64,000 bases of DNA from Rikenellaceae bacterium (GCA_015060105.1 SUZD01000004.1:74891-138890), one strand, 5' to 3'. Positions 18,358 to 27,765 are shown, counted from the stretch's first letter. Numbers and translations are program-made. The notes: generated from the sequence alone by a model not told the origin.

Positions 18358-19037
18358 TGTTGTTGATATAGTTTCAGGAAGAATTCCATCTGCTCCTCGA
18401 CGGTCATATAGCTATTGTCGAGCACTATTGCATCGTCGGCCTTGCGCAAGGGGCTGATAGCGCGACTTTGGTCGGCCTCGTCGCGCGCAACCACATTTTG
18501 ATACACCTCTTCGAGCGTTGCATTGTCGCCTTTGGCCTGCAACTCTTTGTATCGGCGTTGCGCACGCACCATAGGGTCGGCGGTCATGAAGATTTTGATT
18601 TCGGCGTTGGGAAATACCACTGTGCCAATGTCGCGTCCGTCGAGTACGACACCACCATCGCGGCCCATCTGTTGCTGCATAGCCACAAGTTTGCGACGCA
18701 CCTCGCCAATCGAGCTAACCTCGCTAACATAGTTACTTACCTCGATAGTGCGGATGCGACCCTCTGCCAAATCGCCATTGACATAGATGTCGGCTGCGCC
18801 ACGATGTTTGTTGTAGCGGAAGCTGATTTCGATATCGTCTAATCGCTCGATGAGTTGTTGCTGGTCGAGAATACCGTCGGCGATAATCCCGTTGTCGATA
18901 GCATAGAGGGTTACGGCACGATACATTGCGCCCGTATCGATAAATACGTAGCCCATTTGTGCTGCTATTTTCTTGGCGAAGGTACTTTTGCCGCACGACG
19001 AGAAGCCGTCAACGGCTATGGTAAGTTTATTTTTCAT
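18348..19037 (-). CDS. cmk: Cytidylate kinase
   Basis: The 229-residue enzyme phosphorylates CMP and dCMP with ATP. The P-loop is DGFSSCGKST near residue 8, followed by FIDTGAMYRAVTLYA and DGRDIGTVVFPNA, both typical for Cmk; the LID and C-terminal DNSYMTVEEQ segments also fit. The start MKNKLTIAVDG was chosen because the upstream 17 codons overlap the lysE-type gene and are unlike the family. It overlaps the previous gene by one base and ispH by ten. The cmk-ispH neighbourhood is common in bacteria. Confidence 0.95.
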   Translation of the reverse strand: MKNKLTIAVDGFSSCGKSTFAKKIAAQMGYVFIDTGAMYRAVTLYAIDNGIIADGILDQQQLIERLDDIEISFRYNKHRGAADIYVNGDLAEGRIRTIEVSNYVSEVSSIGEVRRKLVAMQQQMGRDGGVVLDGRDIGTVVFPNAEIKIFMTADPMVRAQRRYKELQAKGDNATLEEVYQNVVARDEADQSRAISPLRKADDAIVLDNSYMTVEEQMEFFLKLYQQQCE

Positions 19038-19699
19038 TACAGATGGATATCTTCGATTATTTGAATTACGGTTGTTATGACTGCCCACGCACCGAGCATT
19101 GCGATAACGATTCCCATCACGCGGTTAATCCACAGCAGGTGGTGAGGGCGGAAACGTTGGCGCAATTTGCCGATAACCCACGACAGCAGGTACCACCACG
19201 AGCATGTACCTGCAAGGAATCCCGAGATGGTCAGAAAACCGCTGGTTACGCGGGTCAAATCTTCGGCGGTTGGGTCGTATTGCAAGTTGAAGGCCGAAAA
19301 CAAAAGTATCAGCCACAGTACAAAAGCAGGGTTAGTAAGTGTGAGCAGGAAGGTCGAGATGTAGTCCTGCCAAAGGTCTGTTTTGCGACCTTGATTTCGG
19401 CGAATCTGCACCGCCGGATTGGTCATAAAGATACGGACACCTACAAAGGCGACGCAGCACCCTCCGATGAGGGTTATGATAGCCATATTCTTCTCGATAA
19501 ACGAGTTTACAAGGGCGATAAAGAAGAAGGCGATAATGGCGAATAGGGTGTCGGCGGTTGCAGCACCAAGTCCCGAAACCAATCCCGAAAGACGACCCTT
19601 GCTCAATGTGCGTTGTATGCACATCACGCCAACGGGGCCGAGCGAAACCGAGGCAATAAAGCCAACGATAAATCCTCGTATGAGAAATTGAATTGTCAT
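19037..19699 (-). CDS. LysE/RhtB-family amino-acid exporter
   Basis: The 220-residue protein has about six hydrophobic segments and the LysE-family start: FIVGFIASVSLGPVGVMCIQRTLSKGRLSGLVSGLGAATADTLF reads as SxGPxxxxxxxxxxxxGxxxGxxxxxGxxxxD in the family pattern. TNPAFVLWLILLFSAF is a second conserved stretch. Members export amino acids or similar small molecules across the inner membrane; the substrate is not predictable here. It is the first gene of the tightly packed operon ending in rsmA. A minus-strand TATTTTTG at 19744-19751 could be its -7 box, interleaved with the divergent lnt promoter. Confidence 0.85.
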   Translation of the reverse strand: MTIQFLIRGFIVGFIASVSLGPVGVMCIQRTLSKGRLSGLVSGLGAATADTLFAIIAFFFIALVNSFIEKNMAIITLIGGCCVAFVGVRIFMTNPAVQIRRNQGRKTDLWQDYISTFLLTLTNPAFVLWLILLFSAFNLQYDPTAEDLTRVTSGFLTISGFLAGTCSWWYLLSWVIGKLRQRFRPHHLLWINRVMGIVIAMLGAWAVITTVIQIIEDIHL

Positions 19700-19739
19700 T
19701 ATGCGGTGTCTTCTTCGAGAAAATAGTTACTCCGTAATG

Positions 19740-19767
19740 TTTGCAAAAATAATAAATATTATCTTTG
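19740..19767 (+). promoter_or_regulatory. Putative promoter of lnt-folC, overlapping the divergent lysE-type promoter
   Basis: TTTG at 19740-19743 and TATCTTTG at 19760-19767 resemble the -33/-7 pair, but the 16-base spacer is shorter than usual. On the opposite strand, TATTTTTG (19744-19751) lies within the same interval. The start at 19791 fits a short leader. Confidence 0.5.
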
Positions 19768-19790
19768 TGGAAAATTTGAAAGGCGAAAAA

Positions 19791-21401
19791 ATGAAGAGTA
19801 ATCTGTTGAAAATAGTATTATCGTCGGTGCTGTTGTCAATTGCGTGGCTCGGTGGTAATGGTCTTACGCTGTTTGTTGCGTTGGTGCCGCTGCTGTTGGT
19901 TAGCGGCTCGTACGACGGCTCGGCGCGCAGTTTTTGGAAGATGTTTGGCTGGACAACGCTCTGCTGGACACTGTGGTATGTGTTTACCGTGTGGGGCGTT
20001 TGGATTGCCGCGCCCGTAGGTGTACCTGCGGCATTGTTCTTCGGGTTGCTCTATACCGCCACCCCTGTAATGCTCTATCACTTTGTGTCGAAACGAGTAC
20101 CTCGCTCGCTGGCCTATGTGGTATTGGTGGCAGGATTTATTGTTGGCGAACACATCTACAACACCTCGCAAACGTCGTTCCCTTGGCTTAATCTCGGTAA
20201 CGGCTTTGCTCACGGATTTGGACCAATGTTGGTGCAGTGGTATGAGTGGACGGGTGTCTATGGCGGAACGCTTTGGGTGTTGTTGGTCAATATCTTGCTG
20301 TTCGAGGCCATTACTCGCGGGCGTGGTGAGCGTCGTGGTGCGTTGATAGGAGCTTTGGTTGCCTTTGTTTTGCCGATTGTGGTGTCGCTGACACTCTACT
20401 ACACCTATACTCCCTCGGAGCGAACAATGGCTGTGACGGTTGTGCAACCAAATATCGACCCCTATACCGAAAAGTTCTCGACCTCGCAGCAGCAGCAAAC
20501 AGCCAACCTCATTGAGTTGGCTTGTCGTGCGCCACAAGGAACCGAGCTTATTGTGATGCCCGAAACCGCCATTGATGAGAGTCTGGTTGAGGGCGAGGAT
20601 ATGGGAAGTGCTTCGACCGAACTATTGCGAAAGGTGCTTACGGCGAAGTATCCCGATGCCGATATTGTGGCGGGTGCTATGACCTATCGTTTCTATCCGG
20701 GCGAGGCGAAACCGTCGCCAACGGCTCGACGTCGCGGAGGCCCTTGGTATGATGTCTATAACTCGGCTTTGAGCATTGACACAACGGCCAATATCGACAT
20801 AAGTCACAAATCGAAACTCGTAATCGGTGTCGAGATGATGCCCGATTGGTTGATACTCCGCCCGCTGTACGATATGATTGTCGATTTGGGTGGAACAACG
20901 GGGCAACTGGGTCGAGATTCCGAGCGAGTGGTGTTCTCGGCAGCGGGTGCCAAGTATGCAACAGCAATCTGTTACGAATCGATATATGGAGCCCACTTTG
21001 CCGAGTATGTGCGAGGGGGTGCCGAACTGATGACTGTAATCACCAATGACGGTTGGTGGGGGACTTCTCCCATTCATCGTCAGCACTTTGATTTCTCGCG
21101 TCTGCGTGCTATCGAGACCCGACGAGCCATAGCTCGTAGTGCCAATACGGGTATCTCGGCCATAATATCTCCGCGAGGCGAGGAGCTCCATTCGTTGGGC
21201 TGGGACAAGCGAGGTGTAATATCGGCAGATGTCCCTGTCGATACGCGTCAAACAATCTATACACAGTATGGCGACCTTGTGGTACGCATTTGCCGTTACT
21301 TGCTCGTTTTGAGCGCGTTGTACTATATCGCATATCGAACTCGTCGCAAGGATTTGCTTGTTGATGAGCCGCAGACTAACTCCCCAAAACGCAAAAAATA
21401 A
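19791..21401 (+). CDS. lnt: Apolipoprotein N-acyltransferase
   Basis: The 536-residue inner-membrane enzyme transfers an acyl chain from phospholipid to the amino-terminal Cys of apolipoproteins. About seven N-terminal membrane helices (to ~205) precede a periplasmic nitrilase-like domain with the catalytic triad: Glu258 (VMPETAID), Lys340 (SHKSKLVIG) and Cys394 (ATAICYESIYG). NDGWWGTSPI is also characteristic. A last membrane helix lies near the C-terminus. The start MKSNLLK was chosen because the promoter box lies inside the longer frame. It overlaps folC by one base. This enzyme would act on the many lipoproteins encoded in the fimbrial clusters. Confidence 0.94.
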   Translation: MKSNLLKIVLSSVLLSIAWLGGNGLTLFVALVPLLLVSGSYDGSARSFWKMFGWTTLCWTLWYVFTVWGVWIAAPVGVPAALFFGLLYTATPVMLYHFVSKRVPRSLAYVVLVAGFIVGEHIYNTSQTSFPWLNLGNGFAHGFGPMLVQWYEWTGVYGGTLWVLLVNILLFEAITRGRGERRGALIGALVAFVLPIVVSLTLYYTYTPSERTMAVTVVQPNIDPYTEKFSTSQQQQTANLIELACRAPQGTELIVMPETAIDESLVEGEDMGSASTELLRKVLTAKYPDADIVAGAMTYRFYPGEAKPSPTARRRGGPWYDVYNSALSIDTTANIDISHKSKLVIGVEMMPDWLILRPLYDMIVDLGGTTGQLGRDSERVVFSAAGAKYATAICYESIYGAHFAEYVRGGAELMTVITNDGWWGTSPIHRQHFDFSRLRAIETRRAIARSANTGISAIISPRGEELHSLGWDKRGVISADVPVDTRQTIYTQYGDLVVRICRYLLVLSALYYIAYRTRRKDLLVDEPQTNSPKRKK

Positions 21402-22693
21402 TGACCTATCAACAGACTCTTGACTATCTGTTCAGCTCGTTGCCGTCGTTCCAAAACATAGGAAGCGACGCCTATAAACCGGGCCTCGATAATATAAAGG
21501 CGTTTTGCCGTACACTTGGCAATCCGCATCGACACTTCAAAACGGTACACGTTGCGGGTACCAATGGCAAGGGCTCGGTGTCGCACACCATAGCCTCGGT
21601 GTTGCAATCGGCGGGCTATCATGTCGGATTGTTTACCTCGCCACACTTGTTGGATTTCCGCGAGCGTATCCGTGTCGATGGTCAGGTGATAGACCAGAGC
21701 GAAGTGGTGGGATTTGTGGAACGTTATCGTGGCGAAATGGAGCGTTTGGGATTGTCCTTTTTTGAGATGACCACTGCGCTGGCGTTCAAATACTTCGAGC
21801 GATGTGGCGTTGATGTGGCCGTTATCGAAACGGGACTCGGAGGTCGTCTTGATGCAACCAATATCATAACTCCCGAGTTGTCCGTTATTACCAATATCGG
21901 ATTGGAGCATACCGCATTGTTGGGCGATACTATTGCTGCCATTGCTGCCGAAAAGGCGGGTATCATCAAACGAGGAGTTCCCGTGATTATTGGCGAGAGT
22001 AACCCCGAGAGCGATGAGGTTTTCGAGCAAGTGGCCGTTACGATGACCGCCCCTATCTGCTTTGCCGACCAAGCCTTCGAGTGTACCAAAGTGGTACCGA
22101 TAGGCTCGGGTCGCAGTCGCTATACAATTACAGCTTTGGGCAATGGTACGGAGCGCGAACTCGAATACGATTTACAGGGTCTGTGTCAATGTAAAAATAT
22201 CGTTACGGCATTCACCGCACTCAAAATACTTCACGACTATACCGATTTGAGTATCAACAATCGAGCCCTGCGCGAAGGTTTTCGTGATGCGGCATTCCAA
22301 ACCGGTTTGATGGGTCGTTGGCAGACTATCGGAACGGCTCCGCTGACCATTTGTGATACGGCGCACAATGCTCATGGCCTTGCAGATGCTATGACCCAAC
22401 TGATGCAGGTTGAGGCGTCGGAGAGGTGGATTGTTATGGGTGTTGTAAATGACAAAGATGTTGAGGCTATCCTGCCATTGATGCCGCGTGATGCACACTA
22501 TATCTTTACGCAAGCCTCGGTGTCGCGTGCGTTGCCCGCCAAACAACTTGCCGCCCGATTTGGTAAGGCGGGTATCGTGGGCGAGGTTATCGAAAGTGTT
22601 GGCGAGGCGTTGGCTTACGCCCGACAAAATGCTCCGAAAGATGCCGTAATTTATGTGGGTGGAAGTACCTTTGTGGTAGCCGAAGTTGTGTAA
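21401..22693 (+). CDS. folC: Folylpolyglutamate synthase / dihydrofolate synthase
   Basis: The 430-residue cytosolic ligase adds glutamate to dihydropteroate and folates using ATP. The P-loop AGTNGKGSVSH is at 52-62; LFTSPHLLDFRERI, ETGLGGRLDATNII and the KAGIIK motif follow in family order, as does DTAHNAHGLADAM for the C-terminal domain. It starts at the last base of the lnt stop (1-base overlap). A bidirectional terminator lies after it, shared with manC. Confidence 0.95.
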   Translation: MTYQQTLDYLFSSLPSFQNIGSDAYKPGLDNIKAFCRTLGNPHRHFKTVHVAGTNGKGSVSHTIASVLQSAGYHVGLFTSPHLLDFRERIRVDGQVIDQSEVVGFVERYRGEMERLGLSFFEMTTALAFKYFERCGVDVAVIETGLGGRLDATNIITPELSVITNIGLEHTALLGDTIAAIAAEKAGIIKRGVPVIIGESNPESDEVFEQVAVTMTAPICFADQAFECTKVVPIGSGRSRYTITALGNGTERELEYDLQGLCQCKNIVTAFTALKILHDYTDLSINNRALREGFRDAAFQTGLMGRWQTIGTAPLTICDTAHNAHGLADAMTQLMQVEASERWIVMGVVNDKDVEAILPLMPRDAHYIFTQASVSRALPAKQLAARFGKAGIVGEVIESVGEALAYARQNAPKDAVIYVGGSTFVVAEVV

Positions 22694-22716
22694 AATTCGG
22701 CATACTTGCAAGATAC

Positions 22717-22758
22717 GAAAAGAGGTTGTCCGACAAAGTGTCGAGGCAACCTCTTTTG
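22717..22758. terminator. Bidirectional terminator between folC and manC
   Basis: AAAAGAGGTTG and CAACCTCTTTT pair across a loop that itself contains CGAC/GTCG. A and T tracts flank both sides, so it can end both converging genes. Confidence 0.85.
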
Positions 22759-22775
22759 CGTTTTAAGATGCTGTG

Positions 22776-23846
22776 TTATAGGTATTTCTCGCCGTCTTCG
22801 AGTTGCAGACGAGTGGTGACCTGTTTAATCTCCTGCTCCTTGCTTTTGGGGTAGATGAGAAGTACATCGTCGGTATCGATTACGATGTAATCATCGAGGC
22901 CGTCGATGACCGCCAATTTCTCCTCGGGAGTGCGTACCAAACAGTTGGTTGTATTGCTTGTAATCACACCTCGGTCGAGCGAGTTGCCTTGCTCGTCTTT
23001 GTAGGAGTTTTGGTATAGCGAGGCCCACGTTCCGAGGTCGCTCCAACCGAAATCGCAACAACGAACATAGACTTGCGATGAGTGTTCGAGCACGCCGTAA
23101 TCAATAGAAATTGATTTACATTGGGGATAGATGCGCGCAATGGCCTCCTCCTCGGCGGGGGTGTTAAATAACTCCTTCTCGGCCCAGAAAAGCGAGAATG
23201 TTCCGGGTAGATAGTTTTTGAGTTCTTGCAGGATTGTTGTGTTCTGCCATACGAAAATTCCCGAGTTCCAAACAAACTCACCGCTCGCCACAAAGCTTTG
23301 AGCCAAAGTGAGATTGGGCTTCTCGGTGAAGGTGCGGACTTGTGAAATTCCCTCACGGTTGCTAATCTGAATATAGCCATATCCCGTGTCGGGGCGCGAC
23401 GGCTTGATGCCGAGAGTCATCAGCGAGCCGTTACCTCGTGCAAACTCGACACACTCGGCGATGTTGGCTCGAAACTCGTTCTCGTCGAGAATAAGGTGGT
23501 CGGCAGGGGTTACTATCATCGTTGCCTCGGGGTCGAGTGCTGCGAGTCGGAATGCGGCATAGGCGATGCACGGAGCCGTATTTCGTCCGATGGGCTCGCA
23601 CAATATTTGTGAGCGGTCGAGTTCGGGCAGATGCTCGGCTACAAGGTCGGCATAGGCGCTATTGGTGACAACCAGCACATTAGATGCGGGAATGTAGTCG
23701 GCAAAACGCTCGTAGGTGTGGCGAATGAACGACTTGCCTGTGCCCATAATATCGAGAAACTGCTTGGGCTTATTCTGACGGCTTACGGGCCAAAAACGGC
23801 TGCCCACGCCACCGGCCATAATGACGAGATAGAGTTTATTGTCCAT
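22776..23846 (-). CDS. manC: Mannose-1-phosphate guanylyltransferase
   Basis: The 356-residue enzyme makes GDP-mannose from mannose 1-phosphate and GTP, a precursor for GDP-fucose and surface glycans. The nucleotide-binding signature is MAGGVGSRFWPVSRQNKPKQFL (start of protein). Further matches are TPADHLI, GYGYIQ, the FTEKPN motif with its catalytic Lys, and WNSGIFVW. There is no C-terminal isomerase domain, so it is the single-function short form. Monocistronic on the minus strand, divergent from pssA. Confidence 0.94.
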   Translation of the reverse strand: MDNKLYLVIMAGGVGSRFWPVSRQNKPKQFLDIMGTGKSFIRHTYERFADYIPASNVLVVTNSAYADLVAEHLPELDRSQILCEPIGRNTAPCIAYAAFRLAALDPEATMIVTPADHLILDENEFRANIAECVEFARGNGSLMTLGIKPSRPDTGYGYIQISNREGISQVRTFTEKPNLTLAQSFVASGEFVWNSGIFVWQNTTILQELKNYLPGTFSLFWAEKELFNTPAEEEAIARIYPQCKSISIDYGVLEHSSQVYVRCCDFGWSDLGTWASLYQNSYKDEQGNSLDRGVITSNTTNCLVRTPEEKLAVIDGLDDYIVIDTDDVLLIYPKSKEQEIKQVTTRLQLEDGEKYL

Positions 23847-23877
23847 TTCTACTGATAAAAGTGAATGTTTATCTATA

Positions 23878-23914
23878 CAAATATAGGCATTTCAACGGAA
23901 AAAACGTAACTTTG
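23878..23914. promoter_or_regulatory. Divergent promoter boxes for manC (minus) and pssA (plus)
   Basis: TATATTTG on the minus strand (23878-23885) and TAACTTTG on the plus strand (23907-23914) both fit TAnnTTTG and are placed suitably for the two divergent genes. Neither has a clear TTTG -33 partner. Confidence 0.42.
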
Positions 23915-23936
23915 CGCCAAATAATTTCATAACGTT

Positions 23937-24641
23937 ATGAAAATACGTCTTATAACTATCCCGAATCTATTGACTCTGTCCAATATGATTTGCGGTATCT
24001 TGGCGATTATCAGCACTCTCGTATTGGACAATATGGAGTACGCCTTTGCTCTGATTATTCTGGCTGCCGTGTTCGATTTCTTCGACGGACTTGTGGCTCG
24101 CGCCCTGCATCAATCTTCACCTATCGGAGTGCAACTCGACTCGTTGAGCGATGTGGTAAGTTTTGGCGTCGCACCCGCTGTGATGATGTTGCGTATGTGG
24201 AAACTCTCGCCTGCGATGTGGGAGATGTCGGATTGGTTCGGATATTTCGTGCTTATCGTTGCGGCGTTCTCGTCATTGCGCCTTGCAAAATTCAATATTG
24301 ACGACTCGCAAACGACCGAGTTTGAGGGACTTGCAACTCCTGCAAATGCTCTGCTGCTCGGGGCGTTGGGCGTGATGATTGAGAGTGGCGAGTGGACTTT
24401 GCCCCGCGAATCATTGCTGCTGTTGGCCGTGATTTCGAGTTACCTTTTGGTCTGCCCCGTGCGTATGTTCTCGTTCAAATTCAAGGGCTTTGGTTGGAAG
24501 GAGAATGCTGTTCGCTATCTGTTTATCCTCGCGGCTGTTCTGCTCGTTGCGCTGTTGGGCGTAGGCGGTGTGGTGTGGTCGATGGTGCTCTATATCCTGC
24601 TTTCTGCAACTCTTCACTATGTGAAGATTTTCAAAAAATAG
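23937..24641 (+). CDS. pssA: CDP-diacylglycerol-serine O-phosphatidyltransferase
   Basis: The 234-residue membrane enzyme joins serine to CDP-diacylglycerol, giving phosphatidylserine, the precursor of phosphatidylethanolamine. The CDP-alcohol phosphotransferase signature D-G-x2-A-R-x8-G-x3-D-x3-D is complete (Asp50, Gly51, Ala54, Arg55, Gly64, Asp68, Asp72), and about seven hydrophobic segments are visible. The N-terminal ITIPNLLTLSNMICG is typical of bacterial type II PssA. Decarboxylase (psd) is not in the window. Monocistronic, or weakly linked to the porin gene that has its own -7 box 22 bases downstream. Confidence 0.92.
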   Translation: MKIRLITIPNLLTLSNMICGILAIISTLVLDNMEYAFALIILAAVFDFFDGLVARALHQSSPIGVQLDSLSDVVSFGVAPAVMMLRMWKLSPAMWEMSDWFGYFVLIVAAFSSLRLAKFNIDDSQTTEFEGLATPANALLLGALGVMIESGEWTLPRESLLLLAVISSYLLVCPVRMFSFKFKGFGWKENAVRYLFILAAVLLVALLGVGGVVWSMVLYILLSATLHYVKIFKK

Positions 24642-24662
24642 CACTACTCCCGTAATTTTTCC

Positions 24663-24670
24663 TATCTTTG
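24663..24670 (+). promoter_or_regulatory. Putative -7 element for the porin gene
   Basis: TATCTTTG fits TAnnTTTG and lies 18 bases before the ATG, implying a very short leader. No -33 TTTG is evident because upstream sequence is the end of pssA. Confidence 0.4.
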
Positions 24671-24688
24671 CAGCGTTTTAAGTAGCGA

Positions 24689-26782
24689 ATGAGAGTAAAG
24701 GCAGTTGTGAAAATAGCGTATCTGTGTTTGGTGGCAGCCCTATGCTTGCTTCCAAATGTGTCGTACGCTCAATCGCAAAAAAAGGCCGAAAAAACATCGT
24801 CGGCATTCTTTGGCGAGGGTAGCGAGGACGCTGCCAATGCTGCCGAACAACCTGACTCGCTCAAAAAGAAGGAGAGGGTTAAACGCCCTCTGGAATCGTA
24901 TCACTTCGACGATACAACACGCTCGCGCCGTATCATTGTCTGGAATATCGACCGCAGTACCAACCACATCAATGTTATCGACATCGATACTATGCAGACC
25001 GGATTTCAAATCCAATACCCTAACCTTCGTGAGGAGGTGGGTGATGCGTGGTTAGGTAATATCGGTGCAGCGGCATATCCAATCAGTTACTTCCGACGTA
25101 CAACCAATACCAAACACTCGTTCTCGAACCCATACGACGCCTATAACGTCGATGTCGATGATGTGCGATTCTTCAATGTCAAAAAACCGCATACACGTTT
25201 GGAGTACTTTATGGCGGGACAAACAGCTCGTTTGGAGGAGGATTTTGCTGTGACGCACGCCCAAAACGTAACCCCCGAGATTGGCTTCAATGTCGATTAT
25301 CGTACTCGTGGTACGCGAGGCGTCTATATGTGGCAGAATACTCGTGACAAGCATTTGAGCCTTGCTGCGTCATATACGGGCAAGAAATACACCGTACACG
25401 CAGGTTATATCTACAACAACTACATCATTCGTGAAAATGGTGGTTTGGTCGATGACCGTATGGTCAAGGACTCGTTGCATAACTACGACCTCTCGACCAC
25501 TATCCCGATGAAGCTGAGTGATGCGCGTAACCGTATCCGTAATAACTCGTATTTCCTTACACAAAGCATCGGTATCCCGTTCAAACGAATTACCGACCAT
25601 GACTTTACCATCGGTAAATACCCTGCATTGTTCATCGGTCACGAGTTTGAGTATAACCGTTGGTGGCGAAAATATACCGACACCTATGCGGGCTGTCAAT
25701 ATACCAACATCATCGAGGATAACGCACGATACAACTTCTACGAAAATTGGTATATCAACCCGTTGGAGTCGCGCGACTCGACCTTCGAGAGCTCAATCGA
25801 AAACCGCGTGTTCATTCAGTTCCAACCTTGGAATCGTGATGGCGCTATCGGTGTGATTGATGCCGGAGTGGGTGTCGATGTCGATAAATACTACCAATTC
25901 AACCTCGACCAATATCTGACAGGTGTCCGTACCGATGTCAATAAGGTGGCATACTATGTCTATGGAGGAGTGAAGGGTAGTGTGCGTAAGTACTTTGATT
26001 GGGAGGCCGACGCCCGAATACACCCGTTTGGTTACAAAGCGGGCGAATTGTCGATAGGTGGTAGGGCTACGGCGAGTCTTTATGCCAAAAACAAACCCAT
26101 ATCGTTGGGCGGATACTTCCGATACGAACGGCGAAAACCGAGTTATTGGAGCGAGAATTTCTACTCCAACCACTTTATGTGGAATAACTCTTTCGGATTT
26201 ACCGACGAGACCAAGTTCGGAGTGTCGTTTGATTTGCCGATTGCCGGCTTCCAAGCAGGTTTTGACCAAAGCGTCGTGGCTAACGAAATCTACTATGGCA
26301 CCGATTACAAACCTCATCAATATAAAGATGCAGTAAGTGTGTCAAGCCTCTATTTGCGTGAGGACTTGACCCTCAAAAACTTCCACTTGAACCATCGAGT
26401 GCAGGTGCAATGGAGTACCAAACAGGAGGTTATTCCCGTTCCTCTGGTGGCGGCATATTTGTCGTACTACTTCGAGTTCAATGTGGTTAAGAATGTGCTT
26501 AAAATGCAGGTCGGTATTGATGGCCGTTACAACACCAAGTACTACGCCAAAGGTTATAACCCCGCAACGGGACAGTTCTATAACCAACGCGATACCGAGG
26601 TCGGAAACTATGTATATCTTGACGCTTTCATCACAGCCAAGTGGAAGCGTATGAGAATATTGCTGAAACTACAACACTTTAACCAAGACCTATGGGGTCG
26701 CAGAGAGTACTTTACAGTTGCTCACTACCCGTTGAACCCCCGAATTTTCAAAATCGGAATTTCGTGGATGTTCTACGATTAA
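24689..26782 (+). CDS. Putative outer-membrane porin, Porin_10-like
   Basis: The 697-residue product has a signal peptide (to ~28, VSYAQ), then a low-complexity charged linker (~30-70). The rest is rich in alternating aromatic strands (YTVHAGYIYNNYIIRENG, HEFEYNRWWRKYTDTY, FYSNHFMWNNSFGF), and ends with Phe-Tyr-Asp after an aromatic strand, as beta-barrel proteins do. The domain order matches the 'putative porin' family of Bacteroidetes. Natural substrates of the family are not defined. It is followed by a lytic transglycosylase gene 11 bases downstream, so the two are probably cotranscribed. Confidence 0.83.
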   Translation: MRVKAVVKIAYLCLVAALCLLPNVSYAQSQKKAEKTSSAFFGEGSEDAANAAEQPDSLKKKERVKRPLESYHFDDTTRSRRIIVWNIDRSTNHINVIDIDTMQTGFQIQYPNLREEVGDAWLGNIGAAAYPISYFRRTTNTKHSFSNPYDAYNVDVDDVRFFNVKKPHTRLEYFMAGQTARLEEDFAVTHAQNVTPEIGFNVDYRTRGTRGVYMWQNTRDKHLSLAASYTGKKYTVHAGYIYNNYIIRENGGLVDDRMVKDSLHNYDLSTTIPMKLSDARNRIRNNSYFLTQSIGIPFKRITDHDFTIGKYPALFIGHEFEYNRWWRKYTDTYAGCQYTNIIEDNARYNFYENWYINPLESRDSTFESSIENRVFIQFQPWNRDGAIGVIDAGVGVDVDKYYQFNLDQYLTGVRTDVNKVAYYVYGGVKGSVRKYFDWEADARIHPFGYKAGELSIGGRATASLYAKNKPISLGGYFRYERRKPSYWSENFYSNHFMWNNSFGFTDETKFGVSFDLPIAGFQAGFDQSVVANEIYYGTDYKPHQYKDAVSVSSLYLREDLTLKNFHLNHRVQVQWSTKQEVIPVPLVAAYLSYYFEFNVVKNVLKMQVGIDGRYNTKYYAKGYNPATGQFYNQRDTEVGNYVYLDAFITAKWKRMRILLKLQHFNQDLWGRREYFTVAHYPLNPRIFKIGISWMFYD

Positions 26783-26793
26783 CGTGTTAGAAA

Positions 26794-27495
26794 ATGATTA
26801 GAAGAGACAAAACAAAATTTATCCTCACACTGCTGTTGGTTGTGGTTGCAATCACAGCGCTCAATGTGCCATATTCGCGCCCCTCGGACCACGAGGAGCA
26901 AGAGGTGGTCGATACATTGAACGAAGCGCCAACCGTTGTGCGTGAGAATGTTATCTCGCCCTACGATAGCATTATGCGTCGTGTGGCTTTGGATTATGGC
27001 TATGATTGGCGTTTCATCTCGGCCGTTGCCCATACCGAATCGAAGTTCAATGAGACAGCAGCGTCGGGAGCAGGAGCCAAAGGTCTGATGCAGATAACCC
27101 CCATCGTTGCCGAGCGTTATGGCGTGCATGTCGATTCGTTGTGGAATCCGTCGCTTAACGTCGAGCTCGGAGTGCGTCTTTTGGCGCATTATGGCGATAG
27201 TTTCCACTTCCCTGAGGGTATTGACCCCCGCGACCGCATCAGCATTGTTTTGGCAAGTTACAACTGCGGTATAGGTCACTTGTACGATGTGCGTCGTTTG
27301 GCGCAAAGCAATGGCGAGAACCACAACTCGTGGGAGGTATTGCAGAAATATTTGCGAATGAAGAGTGACCCCGAGGTTTATAGTGATACGACCAATGTTC
27401 GTTGTGGTCGTTTCGAGGATCATCGTCAGACCATCGGCTTTGTGAACAAGGTTTTGTCGCGGTATGATTATTATTGTGGTTTGACCGAAATATAG
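26794..27495 (+). CDS. Membrane-anchored lytic transglycosylase (SLT domain)
   Basis: The 233-residue protein has one N-terminal membrane segment or uncleaved signal (residues 9-25) and an SLT/MltF-type catalytic domain from ~55. Visible motifs: AVAHTESKFNETAASGAGAKGLMQITP, where Glu82 is the likely catalytic acid, and IVLASYNCGIGHL. Such enzymes cleave the glycan strands of peptidoglycan, forming 1,6-anhydroMurNAc ends. The protein is short and has no LysM or solute-binding domain, so it is a minimal form. It ends two bases before a structured repeat element (27497-27622), which may define the 3' end of this transcript. Confidence 0.9.
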   Translation: MIRRDKTKFILTLLLVVVAITALNVPYSRPSDHEEQEVVDTLNEAPTVVRENVISPYDSIMRRVALDYGYDWRFISAVAHTESKFNETAASGAGAKGLMQITPIVAERYGVHVDSLWNPSLNVELGVRLLAHYGDSFHFPEGIDPRDRISIVLASYNCGIGHLYDVRRLAQSNGENHNSWEVLQKYLRMKSDPEVYSDTTNVRCGRFEDHRQTIGFVNKVLSRYDYYCGLTEI

Positions 27496-27496
27496 G

Positions 27497-27622
27497 GAGA
27501 AAACCGTATAATCAGGTAATTTCTTCGTTGTACTTAAAAGAGGAGTCCTCACATACGCTTGGTATGCTGCGGCTCCTCTTTTCTCGTACGTCTTGAAATT
27601 CCTCTGATTATACGATTTTCTC
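27497..27622. repeat. Structured palindromic repeat, copy A
   Basis: This 126-base element folds on itself nearly end to end. Outer arms (27497-27515 and 27604-27622, 19 bases, one mismatch), an AATTTC/GAAATT pair, a perfect 10-bp inner arm (27536-27545 with 27573-27582) and a CATAC/GTATG tip are visible. It shares GGTAATTTC, CTCACATACG, TATGCTGCG and CTTGAAATTCCTCT with copies B-E, but arm sequences differ with pairing kept. It begins two bases after the transglycosylase stop. Confidence 0.88.
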
Positions 27623-27631
27623 TTTCCAGAG

Positions 27632-27713
27632 GTCAGGTAATTTCTTCGTTATGCTCAAACGTAGAGCCCTTACATACGTTCGGTACGCTGCGGTTCCTCT
27701 TTTTTCGTGCGCC
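27632..27713. repeat. Structured palindromic repeat, degenerate copy B
   Basis: The left outer arm core (CAGGTAATTTCTTCGTT), the TACATACG/GTACGCTGCGG centre and TTCCTCTTTTTTCG remain, but the right outer arm and CTTGAAATTCC block are missing and the inner stem pairs poorly. It starts 121 bases after the matching point of copy A and looks like a decayed tandem partner. Confidence 0.75.
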
Positions 27714-27732
27714 ATATTATATAATATTCCAA

Positions 27733-27765
27733 TAAAAAAAAGGTGCCCAATCGGACACCTTTTTT
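27733..27765. terminator. Bidirectional terminator downstream of ptb
   Basis: AGGTGCCC and GGACACCT form a stem with one mismatch, with eight A before and seven T after. It serves ptb on the minus strand and could also stop read-through from the plus strand. Confidence 0.8.
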